DNA from: JANNSX01 sp046348995
Lineage (GTDB): Bacteria > Pseudomonadota > Alphaproteobacteria > Rhizobiales > Hyphomicrobiaceae
Length of the DNA stretch: 64,000 bases
Direction of reading: 5' to 3'
NCBI GenBank assembly: GCA_046348995.1
Contig: JAXMDB010000008.1
Span: 1-64,000, forward strand
Below are positions 17,163 to 25,047 of this stretch, in pieces (positions within the stretch are counted from its first letter, which is position 1; each line of letters begins with the position of its first letter). Below the pieces are notes generated by a model that was not told the DNA's origin, ran no database searches, and was given only the letters and a program-made list of their open reading frames with translations. The translations under genes and the position numbers were made by a program.

Positions 17163-17915
17163 CTAGTCGGCGGCCGTCTCGGCCGCAACGGCCGGCGTCT
17201 CCGGCTGTGCCTTGGACGTTGCAAGGCGGCTCTGCTCGATGATCATGATTTTCTGCCAGATCTTGGCCGACAGGCCCGCCGTCAGCCGCTCGATGTCGGC
17301 GACCGCCTCGATGATCACGGGATCGGGGATCGCCTGCGCGTAGAGAGCCGCCGCCTTGGCCGCGAGCGACAGCATCTCCGAGCAATAGTCCAGATACCGG
17401 GAGAGCTCGTAGGCGGTCATCGTACGGTCGGGCGAGGACGGCGTCGCGCTGCCGACGCGCGCGCCATGGCTCGGATCCTTGGTCAGCTGGTGCATGTCGA
17501 TGACATGGATGATCGATCTGAGCCCGTGCAGATCGGCAAGCGCCCGTCGCCGCCGCAGCCGCTCCTCGAGCGTCAGAAGGAAGATCAGCGCCGCGCCACC
17601 GACGATCAGCACGTTGATGAAGGCGTCGATCCCCTGCATGACCCCATATAAATTGTCGGCATCGCGTTTGAACTCGATGACGCTCCCGAGATAGGCGAGC
17701 AGTACGATGCTCGCGACGACGATGGCGAGAATGAAGGCTCTGAGCCCCAGATTGGGCGAGGAGATTCGCTTGACCCGGGCCGAGTTTTCGGCGGCGAAGC
17801 GCTTGAGCTCGCTACAGACGCGCGTCAGGCCAGCGCCCGGGAAACGCTCGCCGATCCGACGCTCGAGGGTGTCGAGCGTATCGATGATCTTGCGAGGATC
17901 GAGCGTTGCGTACAT
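17163..17915 (-). CDS. Two-helix membrane protein, unknown function
   Basis: A 250-residue protein. The N-terminal 50 residues look helical and charged, followed by two membrane helices (LRAFILAIVVASIVLLAYLG at about 58-77 and INVLIVGGAALIFLLTL at about 100-118) and a long cytoplasmic C-terminal helical region ending in a low-complexity Ala/Glu tail. LADLHGLRSIIHVIDMHQLTKD after the second helix is the most conserved-looking part. I do not recognise a named family. It reads in the same direction as dapE, 37 bases upstream of it. Confidence 0.7.
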   Translation of the reverse strand: MYATLDPRKIIDTLDTLERRIGERFPGAGLTRVCSELKRFAAENSARVKRISSPNLGLRAFILAIVVASIVLLAYLGSVIEFKRDADNLYGVMQGIDAFINVLIVGGAALIFLLTLEERLRRRRALADLHGLRSIIHVIDMHQLTKDPSHGARVGSATPSSPDRTMTAYELSRYLDYCSEMLSLAAKAAALYAQAIPDPVIIEAVADIERLTAGLSAKIWQKIMIIEQSRLATSKAQPETPAVAAETAAD

Positions 17916-17988
17916 GGCGCCCCCGGCGGCTTCGCCGAGAGTTATTCCATCTGTGCTGACCGGATGTCCAGACGCACCCTCGGGCGTC

Positions 17989-18459
17989 TCAGGCGACTAA
18001 GCCGCCGGGATCTTGTCGATGCGACAGTTTCGCAGGGCGGCCCAGACCTAGGCTTTCCACCACGACGCACGCCGCCACGAGCACGATGACCGAGAGCGGC
18101 AGCAGATTGAGGAGCGACGACTCGATCGACACCTGGAACGGCCGGCCGAACGCGGTCGTCATGATCACGAGCACGCCCATGATCACCGCTGGGAGCGTCA
18201 GCCAGCCGGGACCACGGCTGTGCGAAAGCCGCCGGATCGTGAGCCACAGCGCCGGCCAGAGCAGCACGGCGAGCATCAGCGTCTCGGCGACGATCAACGC
18301 CGGATTGTTCGTGAGGAGACTATCGAGCGTCGCCCCGGCAAGCCAAAGGCCGGTGAGGATCGCCAACCCCTGGCCGAGCGCGATCGCGGCCAAGGCGAGA
18401 CCATACCGGACGCCGTCGACTGGCGGCGACGATGACGTGCTCAGACTCGCAACCGACAT
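17989..18459 (-). CDS. Small four-helix membrane protein, unknown function
   Basis: A protein of about 156 residues with four predicted membrane helices (YGLALAAIALGQGLAILTGL, ALIVAETLMLAVLLWPALWL, LTLPAVIMGVLVIMTT, LLPLSVIVLVAACVVVES) and short charged loops. No motif identifies a family. The ATG at 18459 is chosen because GGGG lies before it; a GTG five codons upstream is the alternative. It precedes the two-helix protein by 73 bases on the same strand, and may be co-expressed with it. Confidence 0.6.
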   Translation of the reverse strand: MSVASLSTSSSPPVDGVRYGLALAAIALGQGLAILTGLWLAGATLDSLLTNNPALIVAETLMLAVLLWPALWLTIRRLSHSRGPGWLTLPAVIMGVLVIMTTAFGRPFQVSIESSLLNLLPLSVIVLVAACVVVESLGLGRPAKLSHRQDPGGLVA

Positions 18460-18666
18460 GACGTAACGCCCCACGACCGACGAGCTTGGATGTTTCCCCT
18501 GCCTTCAACCCTGGCAGATCTGTGTTAATGACTGCTTGCAGAACAATCCGTTTCGGGACCGCGGTTGCGCCAGCAGCACAGATGCTTAGCCTCCTGGAAG
18601 GACGATGACTTCTGTCGGAAATTACCGAGGCGGGCGGGCCCGCTACATAAGGTTTGAGAGGCCGAT

Positions 18667-19047
18667 ATGCTCCGTTACCTGACGCTCGGCAGCAACGACA
18701 TCGTTCGGTCGGGCCGCTTCTACGACCCCGTGCTGGGCGTGCTCGGCCTCGGACGGATGAAAACGCTCGGGCATGAGATCGGCTACGGCGGCGCGGATGG
18801 GGGGCTCACGGTCTGGGTGGTAAAGCCCTTCGACGAGAGGGCGGCGACCGCCGGCAACGGCAGCATGCTCGCGTTTGCGGCACCGACTCGGACCGCGGTC
18901 GACGACTTTCACCGTCAGGCCCTCGCCCATGGCGGGAGCGACGAGGGCAAACCGGGTCTCAGACCCTACGGTGAAAATTTCTATGCCTGCTATGTGCGCG
19001 ACCCGGACGGCAACAAGCTTTCGGCCGTCTGCCAGGGGCCGGCCTAG
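18667..19047 (+). CDS. VOC family (glyoxalase/bleomycin resistance-like) protein
   Basis: A 126-residue single-domain protein with the beta-alpha-beta-beta-beta repeat of the vicinal oxygen chelate fold. YLTLGSNDIVRSGRFYDPVLGVLG starts the first repeat, and GENFYACYVRDPDGNKLSAVC ends the second with the usual DPDGN turn and a Glu/Cys-rich final strand. Family members include glyoxalase I, extradiol dioxygenases and antibiotic-binding proteins; the substrate here is unknown. It stands alone 75 bases upstream of the K+ channel gene. Confidence 0.88.
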   Translation: MLRYLTLGSNDIVRSGRFYDPVLGVLGLGRMKTLGHEIGYGGADGGLTVWVVKPFDERAATAGNGSMLAFAAPTRTAVDDFHRQALAHGGSDEGKPGLRPYGENFYACYVRDPDGNKLSAVCQGPA

Positions 19048-19121
19048 TTGCATGGCATGGGAAGGCTGACTAGACCAATGAGGGCAATGCGTTAGCGGAA
19101 CGACTGGGGAGCGCCGGGCGG

Positions 19122-20456
19122 ATGGGAGAGGGGCGAGCCAACGACGAGCGGCCGACCTCACCGCCGGTCGAAAGCGCCCCAACCGGCCTGCTGGGACGAT
19201 GGCATCGGGACCGCGCCCGTCGCGACGCCTTGCGGCGGCGTGTCTACGACGTGCTCGAAACGGGCCGCGGCGAGTCCATGCTCGCGACCATCGTCGAGAA
19301 CGGGCTCGTCTTCCTGATCTTCATCAACGTCGCCGCCTTCGTGCTCGAAACGGTTCCCTCGCTCGAGTCGCAGTATGCCAGCCTGTTCTTCTTCATCGAC
19401 TGGGCCTCCGTCGCCATCTTCACCGTGGAGTATGCGCTGAGACTCTGGAGCTGCGTCGAGGTGCCGTTCCTGCGACGGCTGCCACCGGCCCAGGCTCGTC
19501 TCAAATACGCGACGCGCCCCTACCTCATCATAGATCTGCTGGCGATCCTGCCCTTCTACCTGACGTTCCTGCTTTCGACGGATCTGCGCGTTCTGCGCGT
19601 GCTTCGCCTGTTCCGCTTCCTCAAGCTCGCGCGTTACTCGCCGGCGATGAATACGCTCATGCGCGTGCTCGCCAACGAGCGGCGATCCCTGACCGGCGCC
19701 CTACTGTTGGTGCTGACCTTGCTCCTGTTCGCCGCAACTTTGATGCATCACATCGAGAGCGAGGCGCAGCCCGAGAAGTTCGGATCGATCCCACAATCAG
19801 CCTGGTGGGCGATCGTGACGCTGACGACTGTCGGCTATGGCGATGCCGTGCCCATCACCGGCCTCGGCCGCCTCGTCGGCGGCATCACGATGTTGTCCGG
19901 GCTGATCGTGCTGGCGCTCCCGATCGCCATCATCGCCACCGGCTTTGCGCAGGAGGTCGGACGCCGCGACTTCGTGCTGACTTGGTCGATGATGTCGCGC
20001 ATCCCGCTCTTTGCGGATTTGGACGCACAGGCCATCACCGAGATCATGCGCTATCTGCACGCGCACAACTATCCGGCGCGATGGGAGGTGATCGGCCCAG
20101 GCTCACCGGGCGATGCGATGTATTTCGTGGCCTCGGGCCGGATCAGACGGCTGATCGGCGACGAGGAGCAGACGCTCGCTGCGGGTGACTTTTTCGGCGA
20201 GGTCGCGCTCCTCGATCACGCCGTCAACGAGCACTCCTATGCGACGCTGACGCGCTGCCGGCTGCTCAAGCTCGATCGCGCCGGCTACCAGCGCCTGCAC
20301 GCTGCACACCCCGAGATCGCCGACGAGATCCGCAAGGTGGCCGACACCCGGCGCGGCGGCACCTCGCCGGCCAAGCCCGAGGCAAACGCCGACGCTCTCC
20401 CGATCGAAGAGACGGACTTGGACCTGCTTCCTGACGAGGACGAGACGCGACTCTAG
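19122..20456 (+). CDS. Voltage-sensor potassium channel with C-terminal cyclic-nucleotide-binding-like domain
   Basis: A 444-residue channel of the MlotiK1/KvLm type. Helices S1-S6 cover about residues 55-285; S4 is LRVLRVLRLFRFLKLARYS with regularly spaced Arg/Lys, and the pore has TLTTVGYGDAVP, the K+ selectivity filter. A CNBD-like domain follows (about 300-410) with YFVASGRIRRLIG and GDFFGEVALLD. The phosphate-binding cassette keeps the Gly-Glu but the Arg that grips the cyclic phosphate is His (NEHSYATL), so classical cAMP gating is doubtful. The acidic tail ends LDLLPDEDE. Its stop overlaps the convergent SLOG-like gene. Confidence 0.9.
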   Translation: MGEGRANDERPTSPPVESAPTGLLGRWHRDRARRDALRRRVYDVLETGRGESMLATIVENGLVFLIFINVAAFVLETVPSLESQYASLFFFIDWASVAIFTVEYALRLWSCVEVPFLRRLPPAQARLKYATRPYLIIDLLAILPFYLTFLLSTDLRVLRVLRLFRFLKLARYSPAMNTLMRVLANERRSLTGALLLVLTLLLFAATLMHHIESEAQPEKFGSIPQSAWWAIVTLTTVGYGDAVPITGLGRLVGGITMLSGLIVLALPIAIIATGFAQEVGRRDFVLTWSMMSRIPLFADLDAQAITEIMRYLHAHNYPARWEVIGPGSPGDAMYFVASGRIRRLIGDEEQTLAAGDFFGEVALLDHAVNEHSYATLTRCRLLKLDRAGYQRLHAAHPEIADEIRKVADTRRGGTSPAKPEANADALPIEETDLDLLPDEDETRL

Positions 20457-21076
20457 AACCCCGCAGCCTCGAACCGGGCGAGCAGCTCTGCGGCATCGAT
20501 GACATCGACGCCGCCGCCTGAGGATTCGACGAGGCGCACGAAACTCTCGGTGCCACCGGGCCCGTCGCCCTTGGAGCGATCCCAGAAGGCGAGCAGCCGG
20601 AGCTCCGACCCGAGCGCGCGGGCAAGCTCGAGCTCGGCCGCGTTGGCTGCTTCGTAGGGATTGGCGCCCTTGGGCGGCGCGACGACCAAGCGCTCGTTTT
20701 CTGCATGCCCGCGCCAGAGCGCCTCGAACCGGTCGGCCCAGTCGCTCGAAGGCACGCCTGCGACCGAGTTGGCGATAAAAGCCTCCGGGGGCTCGGGTAG
20801 AACCAGTCGCGTGTCGAGGCCGAGATCGTGGCAGGTCTCGAGAAACAGGATATCGCCACCGCGCGCGCCCGAGGAAATGCCGACGAGAGAGCCGGAGTGC
20901 GCCTCGCTCAGCGCGCCGACGCGGAGCCGGATCACGTCGGCCGTGACGGACTCGAGCTTGGGCGGAAACCGCGGCACCGGCCGGTCGGGCAAGTCCACCA
21001 TGTGGCCGGTAAAGATGAGCGCCAGCCCGAAGGGGGGCGGTGCGGACGGCTTTCCGGTGGAGGGACGCTTAACCAT
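20453..21076 (-). CDS. SLOG-like nucleotide-binding fold protein, unknown function
   Basis: A soluble protein of about 207 residues. FTGHMVDLPDRPVPRFPP at the start of the first strand and GISSGARGGDILFLETCHDLGL resemble the Rossmann-type SLOG/RyR-associated proteins found in bacterial signalling and conflict genes, which bind nucleotide derivatives. LVVAPPKGANPYEAANAAE and LLAFWDRSKGDGPGGTESFV continue the fold. The start used is the ATG with GAGAG upstream; a longer frame begins 96 bases earlier but its first 32 residues are basic and unconserved in character. The stop overlaps that of the K+ channel gene tail to tail. The family placement is a judgement from motif look only. Confidence 0.6.
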   Translation of the reverse strand: MVKRPSTGKPSAPPPFGLALIFTGHMVDLPDRPVPRFPPKLESVTADVIRLRVGALSEAHSGSLVGISSGARGGDILFLETCHDLGLDTRLVLPEPPEAFIANSVAGVPSSDWADRFEALWRGHAENERLVVAPPKGANPYEAANAAELELARALGSELRLLAFWDRSKGDGPGGTESFVRLVESSGGGVDVIDAAELLARFEAAGF

Positions 21077-21250
21077 GAAGCTCTCGATCCGGCGAGGGGC
21101 CCGTACAGTTAGGCGGCTCGTGGTGACGCTGGCAAGTCCTCCCGCTTGACGCCTCGCGGTCGCCGGCGTCAAAGAGAACGTCGCTTCGGCTCGGGCGCGC
21201 GTCAGTGTCCGGGGCTAAGAGTTTGCCCGAAGCCGGGAGCAAAATCGCCA

Positions 21251-22417
21251 GTGTCCGGGTCCGCTGACAAGCGTCGTGGCGTCTTCGCGGTGTCGCTCGG
21301 TGTCGCCGCCGGGCTGCACGGGGCGGCGCTCGCCTATGCGCTCGCGGTTTATGAGCCGAAGGCGACCGAGGTGCACGAAGAGGTCGTGACCGTCGAGCTG
21401 GTCGATGCGTCCATCCTGCCGGACGAGAGCGAGCCGTCGCCGCCGACCGACAAACTGCCGAGCGCGGCAGCGAGCAGCTCCCAGCAGATGGCCGCCGCCG
21501 AGCCAGAGAGCGCGCCTGCGCCTGCAATCGAAACGCGAGAAACCGCTCCGCCACAGGCAGCAAAGGCGCCGGAGCTCGGAGAGTCCGAGGCCGAGCGAAG
21601 CATCCAGACGGCCTCGATTGCCCCCCCGGTAGAGCCGGCTGCCGAGGCCCGCTCACCCGAGGCCGAGCCGGAGGCATCGGCCATGCCAGCCGCGGCGCCT
21701 GTGACCGAGGCGCCCTCACCTCAGTTGACCCCACCGCCGATCGTTCGAGCCGATCCCCCGCTGACGCTCGACGCGCCGCCGGACGAGACGGCGCCCGTGA
21801 CGCTGCCGCCGCCCGAGGCTGCGACCGAGGCCACCGAGACCGCACCTTCGGAGCCTATGCCCAAGGCGACCACCAAACGCCCGCTGCCGAAGAAAGTCGC
21901 GTCGCTGGAGCCGCCCAGGCGCTCCGCCGCGGCCGATCCGAAGCCGAAAGAGAAAGCCAAGAAAAAGGCCGAGCTGCCGAAGAGCGACGCCAAATCCGGC
22001 ACGACGGCGAAGGCCAAGGCCAAGAAGCTCGCGGCCCTGCCGACGGACGGCTCGAGCGACGCCTCTACCGGGGCGGCCAAATCCAAGTCGGCGAGCACGG
22101 GAAAGTCGAAGGCAAAAGGAACAGTCGGCAGAGCGTCCTCGGGCAAGGCCGGGATCGGGAGCTATGCGAACTCTGTCCGCGCACGTGTGGCCCGCAACAA
22201 GCCGGCAGGAACCAGTGGACGCGGCAAGGCCGTCGTCACCGTCGGCATCTCCACGACGGGCGGCATTCGGTTCACGCGCATTTCACGATCGAGCGGCAAC
22301 GCCAGCCTGGATCGCGCCGCCATGACCGCAGTTCAGCGCTCGGCGCCATTCCCGCAACCGCCGAGTGGGGCAACGTCCGACCAACTCGTCTTCAACATCC
22401 CCATCTCGTACCAATAG
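21251..22417 (+). CDS. TonB family protein
   Basis: A protein of about 388 residues with the layout of TonB: one N-terminal membrane anchor (GVFAVSLGVAAGLHGAALAY), a long Pro/Ala/Glu-rich then Lys-rich periplasmic spacer (about residues 40-290), and a C-terminal TonB domain with GKAVVTVGISTTGGIRFTRI, SLDRAAMTAVQRSAPFPQPP and a final FNIPISYQ. TonB links the ExbB/ExbD proton motor to outer membrane receptors. No exbBD is near. The start is set at the GTG just before SGSADKRRG because the frame upstream of it lacks TonB-like character; a weak GGGA lies 12 bases ahead, so the exact start is uncertain. Confidence 0.85.
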   Translation: MSGSADKRRGVFAVSLGVAAGLHGAALAYALAVYEPKATEVHEEVVTVELVDASILPDESEPSPPTDKLPSAAASSSQQMAAAEPESAPAPAIETRETAPPQAAKAPELGESEAERSIQTASIAPPVEPAAEARSPEAEPEASAMPAAAPVTEAPSPQLTPPPIVRADPPLTLDAPPDETAPVTLPPPEAATEATETAPSEPMPKATTKRPLPKKVASLEPPRRSAAADPKPKEKAKKKAELPKSDAKSGTTAKAKAKKLAALPTDGSSDASTGAAKSKSASTGKSKAKGTVGRASSGKAGIGSYANSVRARVARNKPAGTSGRGKAVVTVGISTTGGIRFTRISRSSGNASLDRAAMTAVQRSAPFPQPPSGATSDQLVFNIPISYQ

Positions 22418-22427
22418 CGCGCGAGTC

Positions 22428-22463
22428 GCCCGAAAACGAAACGGGCCCCGCAAGGGGGCCCGT
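22428..22463 (-). terminator. Rho-independent terminator, probably bidirectional
   Basis: ACGGGCCCC (22441-22449) pairs with GGGGCCCGT (22455-22463) around a five-base loop. On the minus strand the stem is followed by TTTCGTTTTC, which ends the rlpA transcript. It lies 24 bases past the TonB-family stop and likely serves that convergent gene as well. Confidence 0.75.
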
Positions 22464-22486
22464 GACGATCGAAATTCGCGAATGCA

Positions 22487-23014
22487 CTACTGCTTCTTGG
22501 CGCGCTTCTTGACGCTCTTGGGCGTGTCGTTGGCGGCGACGACTGCGTCGACACGCTTCGACTTCTTCTTCCAGTTGCGCTTCTGCGCGCTGGCGTAGTG
22601 CTTCTTGTGCTTCTTCTTGTAGTGCTTGGCCGTGCGCGTCGCCTTGCCCGAGCCGCCGCCGACGACCTCGATGCGGACGCGCGCAAGTCCCGCGCCCTTG
22701 ATGCCGAGCGCGCCGGCCGCGCCACGCGACAGATCGATGATACGGCCTCTGACGAACGGCCCGCGGTCGTTGATGCGGACGACGATCGACCGGCCGCTGG
22801 CGATATGCGTGACCTTCACGCGGGTGCCGAAGGGCAATGTCTTGTGTGCGGCGCTGATCCCGTCGGGACGGTACCGTTCGCCGTTGGCCGTCAGCCGGCC
22901 CTGCCAGTAGTACGAGGCAATCCCCGTTTGACTATAGGCCTTGGCGTCCGAGGCTCCGAACATCGGAACCAGGGCGAGCGCGACGAGAAAGGCCGCCAGA
23001 ATGGCTCGCTTCAT
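22487..23014 (-). CDS. rlpA: RlpA-family septal ring lytic transglycosylase
   Basis: A 175-residue exported protein. A signal peptide (MKRAILAAFLVALALVPMFG) is followed by a double-psi beta-barrel RlpA domain: GIASYYWQGRLTANGERY, THKTLPFGTRVKV-like HKTLPFGT, VVRINDRGPFVRGRIIDLS and GARIGLIGAGLARVRIEV-like LGIKGAGLARVRIEV, with the catalytic-type Asp in NDRGPF. The C-terminus is a strongly basic Lys-rich tail (KHYKKKHKKHY) instead of a SPOR domain. RlpA proteins cleave or bind denuded glycan strands at division sites. The ATG at 23014 has GAGGAG upstream. A CtrA-type box lies about 200 bases upstream. Confidence 0.88.
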   Translation of the reverse strand: MKRAILAAFLVALALVPMFGASDAKAYSQTGIASYYWQGRLTANGERYRPDGISAAHKTLPFGTRVKVTHIASGRSIVVRINDRGPFVRGRIIDLSRGAAGALGIKGAGLARVRIEVVGGGSGKATRTAKHYKKKHKKHYASAQKRNWKKKSKRVDAVVAANDTPKSVKKRAKKQ

Positions 23015-23389
23015 AACGTAACTCCTCTGTAACTGCTTGGTAGAGCCGGAAGGAAATTCCCGTGCACCCAGGGCACGAGCAAGCGATGCGGTTACGCGCA
23101 ACTTTGGAAATCGCCTCAGGACGAGGCATTTGCCGCAAGGCGCTGCGATAGGGGTTGAACATTATGGCCAGAGTGTGGAACGTACAACCCTCCCCACTGC
23201 GGCCGTAGGACGCTGGTTAACCATGCGTTAACCCTTTCTGGGGCGCCAAGGTTGCATCGCTTGGCTCGCGGCGGTGCCGGCATGCCGGATCGGCACGCCA
23301 GCCATCTGGTGCACTTCGCCAATTCGTGCCACGTAACTGCCCGCAAATTTTCGCACCACGCAACCGCGTGAGGACCATCCGGAGAGATC
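23015..23389. other. Divergent regulatory region between rlpA and the aldehyde dehydrogenase gene
   Basis: This 375-base gap contains no credible gene. It holds the rlpA leader with its GAGGAG site next to 23014, a full TTAA-N7-TTAA box at 23217-23231, and the aldehyde dehydrogenase ribosome site (GGAGAG) next to 23390. Short reading frames in it lack coding character. Confidence 0.6.
23217..23231. promoter_or_regulatory. Putative CtrA-binding site (TTAA-N7-TTAA)
   Basis: The sequence TTAACCATGCGTTAA is a full match to the alphaproteobacterial CtrA consensus, including the TTAACCAT form of the left half. It also sits in a short inverted repeat GGTTAA-N7-TTAACC. It lies about 200 bases upstream of rlpA and about 160 upstream of the aldehyde dehydrogenase gene. 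Cell-cycle control of the peptidoglycan gene rlpA is the more natural reading. Confidence 0.5.
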
Positions 23390-24823
23390 ATGTACGAGAC
23401 GCTCGAGCTCTATATCGACGGCCAGTTCCGGCAGGGCGCCGGCGGGCGCACGCAGGACGTTCTAAACCCTGCGACCGGCAAATCGATCGGCCAGGTTCCG
23501 CACGTCGCCAAGAGCGATCTCGATGCCGCCCTCAAAGCGGCCGACAAGGGCTTCAAGGCCTGGCGCAAGGTCAATGCCTTCGAGCGCGCCAAAGTCCTGC
23601 GCAAGGCCGCCGATCTCTTGCGCTCGCGCGCCGACCACATCGCCCGCTGCCTGACGCAGGAGCAAGGCAAGACGATCGGCGAGGCGACGATGGAGGTCAA
23701 CGTCAGCGCCGACGTCATCGAATGGTTCGCGGACGAGGGTCGCCGCGCCTACGGCCGCATCATTCCGCCCCGGATCGACGGCGTTCGTCAGATGGTGGTG
23801 CTCGAGCCGGTCGGCCCGGTCGCGGGCTTCGCGCCCTGGAACTTCCCCGTCTCGCAGATGCTGAAAAAGATCGCACCGGCGCTTGCCGCCGGTTGCTCGA
23901 TCATCATCAAATGCCCGGAGGAGACACCGGGCTCGTCGGTCGCGGTGCTGCGCTGCCTGCATGACGCGGGCGTGCCGGCGGGCGTCGTCAATCTCGTGTT
24001 CGGCGTGCCGGCCGAGATTTCGAGCCACCTCATCCCCTCGCCAATCATCCGCAAAATCAGCTTCACCGGCTCGGTGCCGGTCGGCAAGCATCTGGCCGAG
24101 ATGGCCGGCCGCTACATGAAGCGCGTGACGATGGAGCTCGGCGGGCACGGTCCGGTCCTGATCTTCGACGATGTCGACGTCGACCACGCCGCGACGCTGA
24201 CGGCGGCCGCCAAGTGGCGCAACGCCGGTCAAGTCTGCATCTCGCCGACCCGCTTCTTCGTGCACGACAAGGTCTATGACAAGTTCGTCTCGAAGTTCAC
24301 CGACCTTGCCAAGGCCGTGAAAGTCGGCGATGGCCTCGATCCCGCGACCAAAATGGGCCCGCTCGCCAATGCGCGCCGCCGGGACGCCATCGAATCCTTC
24401 GTCGCCGATGCACAAGAGCACGGCGGCAAGGTCCAGGCCGGCGGCAAGCGCATCGGCAATCAGGGCAATTTCTACGAGCCGACCGTGCTCACCGACGTGC
24501 CGGAGACCGCGCGCATCATGAACGAGGAGCCGTTCGGCCCCGTCGCCGTGATGACGCCATTCAAGACGTTCGAGGAGGCGATCGAGCGGGCGAACCGCCT
24601 GCCCTTCGGACTCGCCGGCTACGCCTATACGAAGTCAGCCAAAACAGCGACGGCCGTGGCCGATGCGCTCGACACCGGCATGGTGTCGATCAACCACCAC
24701 GGCCTGGCGTTGCCTGAAACGCCCTTCGGCGGCGTCAAGGACTCGGGCTACGGCCACGAGGGCGGGCTCGAAGGGCTGACGCCCTTCATGGTGGCGAAGT
24801 TCGTCACCCAGGCCGGCGTCTGA
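23390..24823 (+). CDS. NAD(P)-dependent aldehyde dehydrogenase (succinate-semialdehyde dehydrogenase-like)
   Basis: A 477-residue ALDH of the GabD-like group. The cofactor loop is GFAPWNFPVSQMLKKIAPALAA (read in parts), SFTGSVPVGKHL and VTMELGGHGPVLIFDD hold the general-base Glu, and NAGQVCISPTRFFV contains the catalytic Cys. NEEPFGPVAVMTPF and GLALPETPFGGVKDSG complete the pattern. Such enzymes oxidise succinate semialdehyde or related aldehydes from GABA, putrescine and other amines. It precedes a polyamine-type ABC importer by about 220 bases on the same strand, and a hairpin separates them. The exact aldehyde is not known. Confidence 0.92.
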   Translation: MYETLELYIDGQFRQGAGGRTQDVLNPATGKSIGQVPHVAKSDLDAALKAADKGFKAWRKVNAFERAKVLRKAADLLRSRADHIARCLTQEQGKTIGEATMEVNVSADVIEWFADEGRRAYGRIIPPRIDGVRQMVVLEPVGPVAGFAPWNFPVSQMLKKIAPALAAGCSIIIKCPEETPGSSVAVLRCLHDAGVPAGVVNLVFGVPAEISSHLIPSPIIRKISFTGSVPVGKHLAEMAGRYMKRVTMELGGHGPVLIFDDVDVDHAATLTAAAKWRNAGQVCISPTRFFVHDKVYDKFVSKFTDLAKAVKVGDGLDPATKMGPLANARRRDAIESFVADAQEHGGKVQAGGKRIGNQGNFYEPTVLTDVPETARIMNEEPFGPVAVMTPFKTFEEAIERANRLPFGLAGYAYTKSAKTATAVADALDTGMVSINHHGLALPETPFGGVKDSGYGHEGGLEGLTPFMVAKFVTQAGV

Positions 24824-24845
24824 TCAAGGATAGGACGACAACGGA

Positions 24846-24880
24846 GCCCCGGCCGGCAGCGGCCGGGGCCTCATATCTTT
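24846..24880 (+). terminator. Hairpin terminator after the aldehyde dehydrogenase gene
   Basis: GCCCCGGCCG (24846-24855) pairs perfectly with CGGCCGGGGC (24860-24869) around GCAG. CTCATATCTTT follows, a weak T-rich tail. It likely ends or attenuates the aldehyde dehydrogenase transcript before the ABC operon. Confidence 0.6.
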
Positions 24881-24909
24881 CGCTGATGACCTCATCAGCC
24901 ATTCTCTCG

Positions 24910-24938
24910 TTGACAAGCTGCTATGCATTGTCACATTT
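24910..24938 (+). promoter_or_regulatory. Candidate promoter and operator for the ABC importer operon
   Basis: TTGACA (24910-24915) is followed at 17 bases by ACATTT, a plausible but imperfect -10. Overlapping it is an inverted repeat TGACAA-N11-TTGTCA (24911-24933), the size of many repressor sites. It lies about 110 bases upstream of the ABC ATPase gene. Confidence 0.35.
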
Positions 24939-25047
24939 GCCTCAGACGAAGAGGCGAGCCTCGAAGCTCGTCCAATGGGTGGGAAACGTCATCCCGTAGT
25001 CGCGATTTTCGCCGGTGTGCGAAAGCGGCGCAGGTCGAGGGTTTGGA

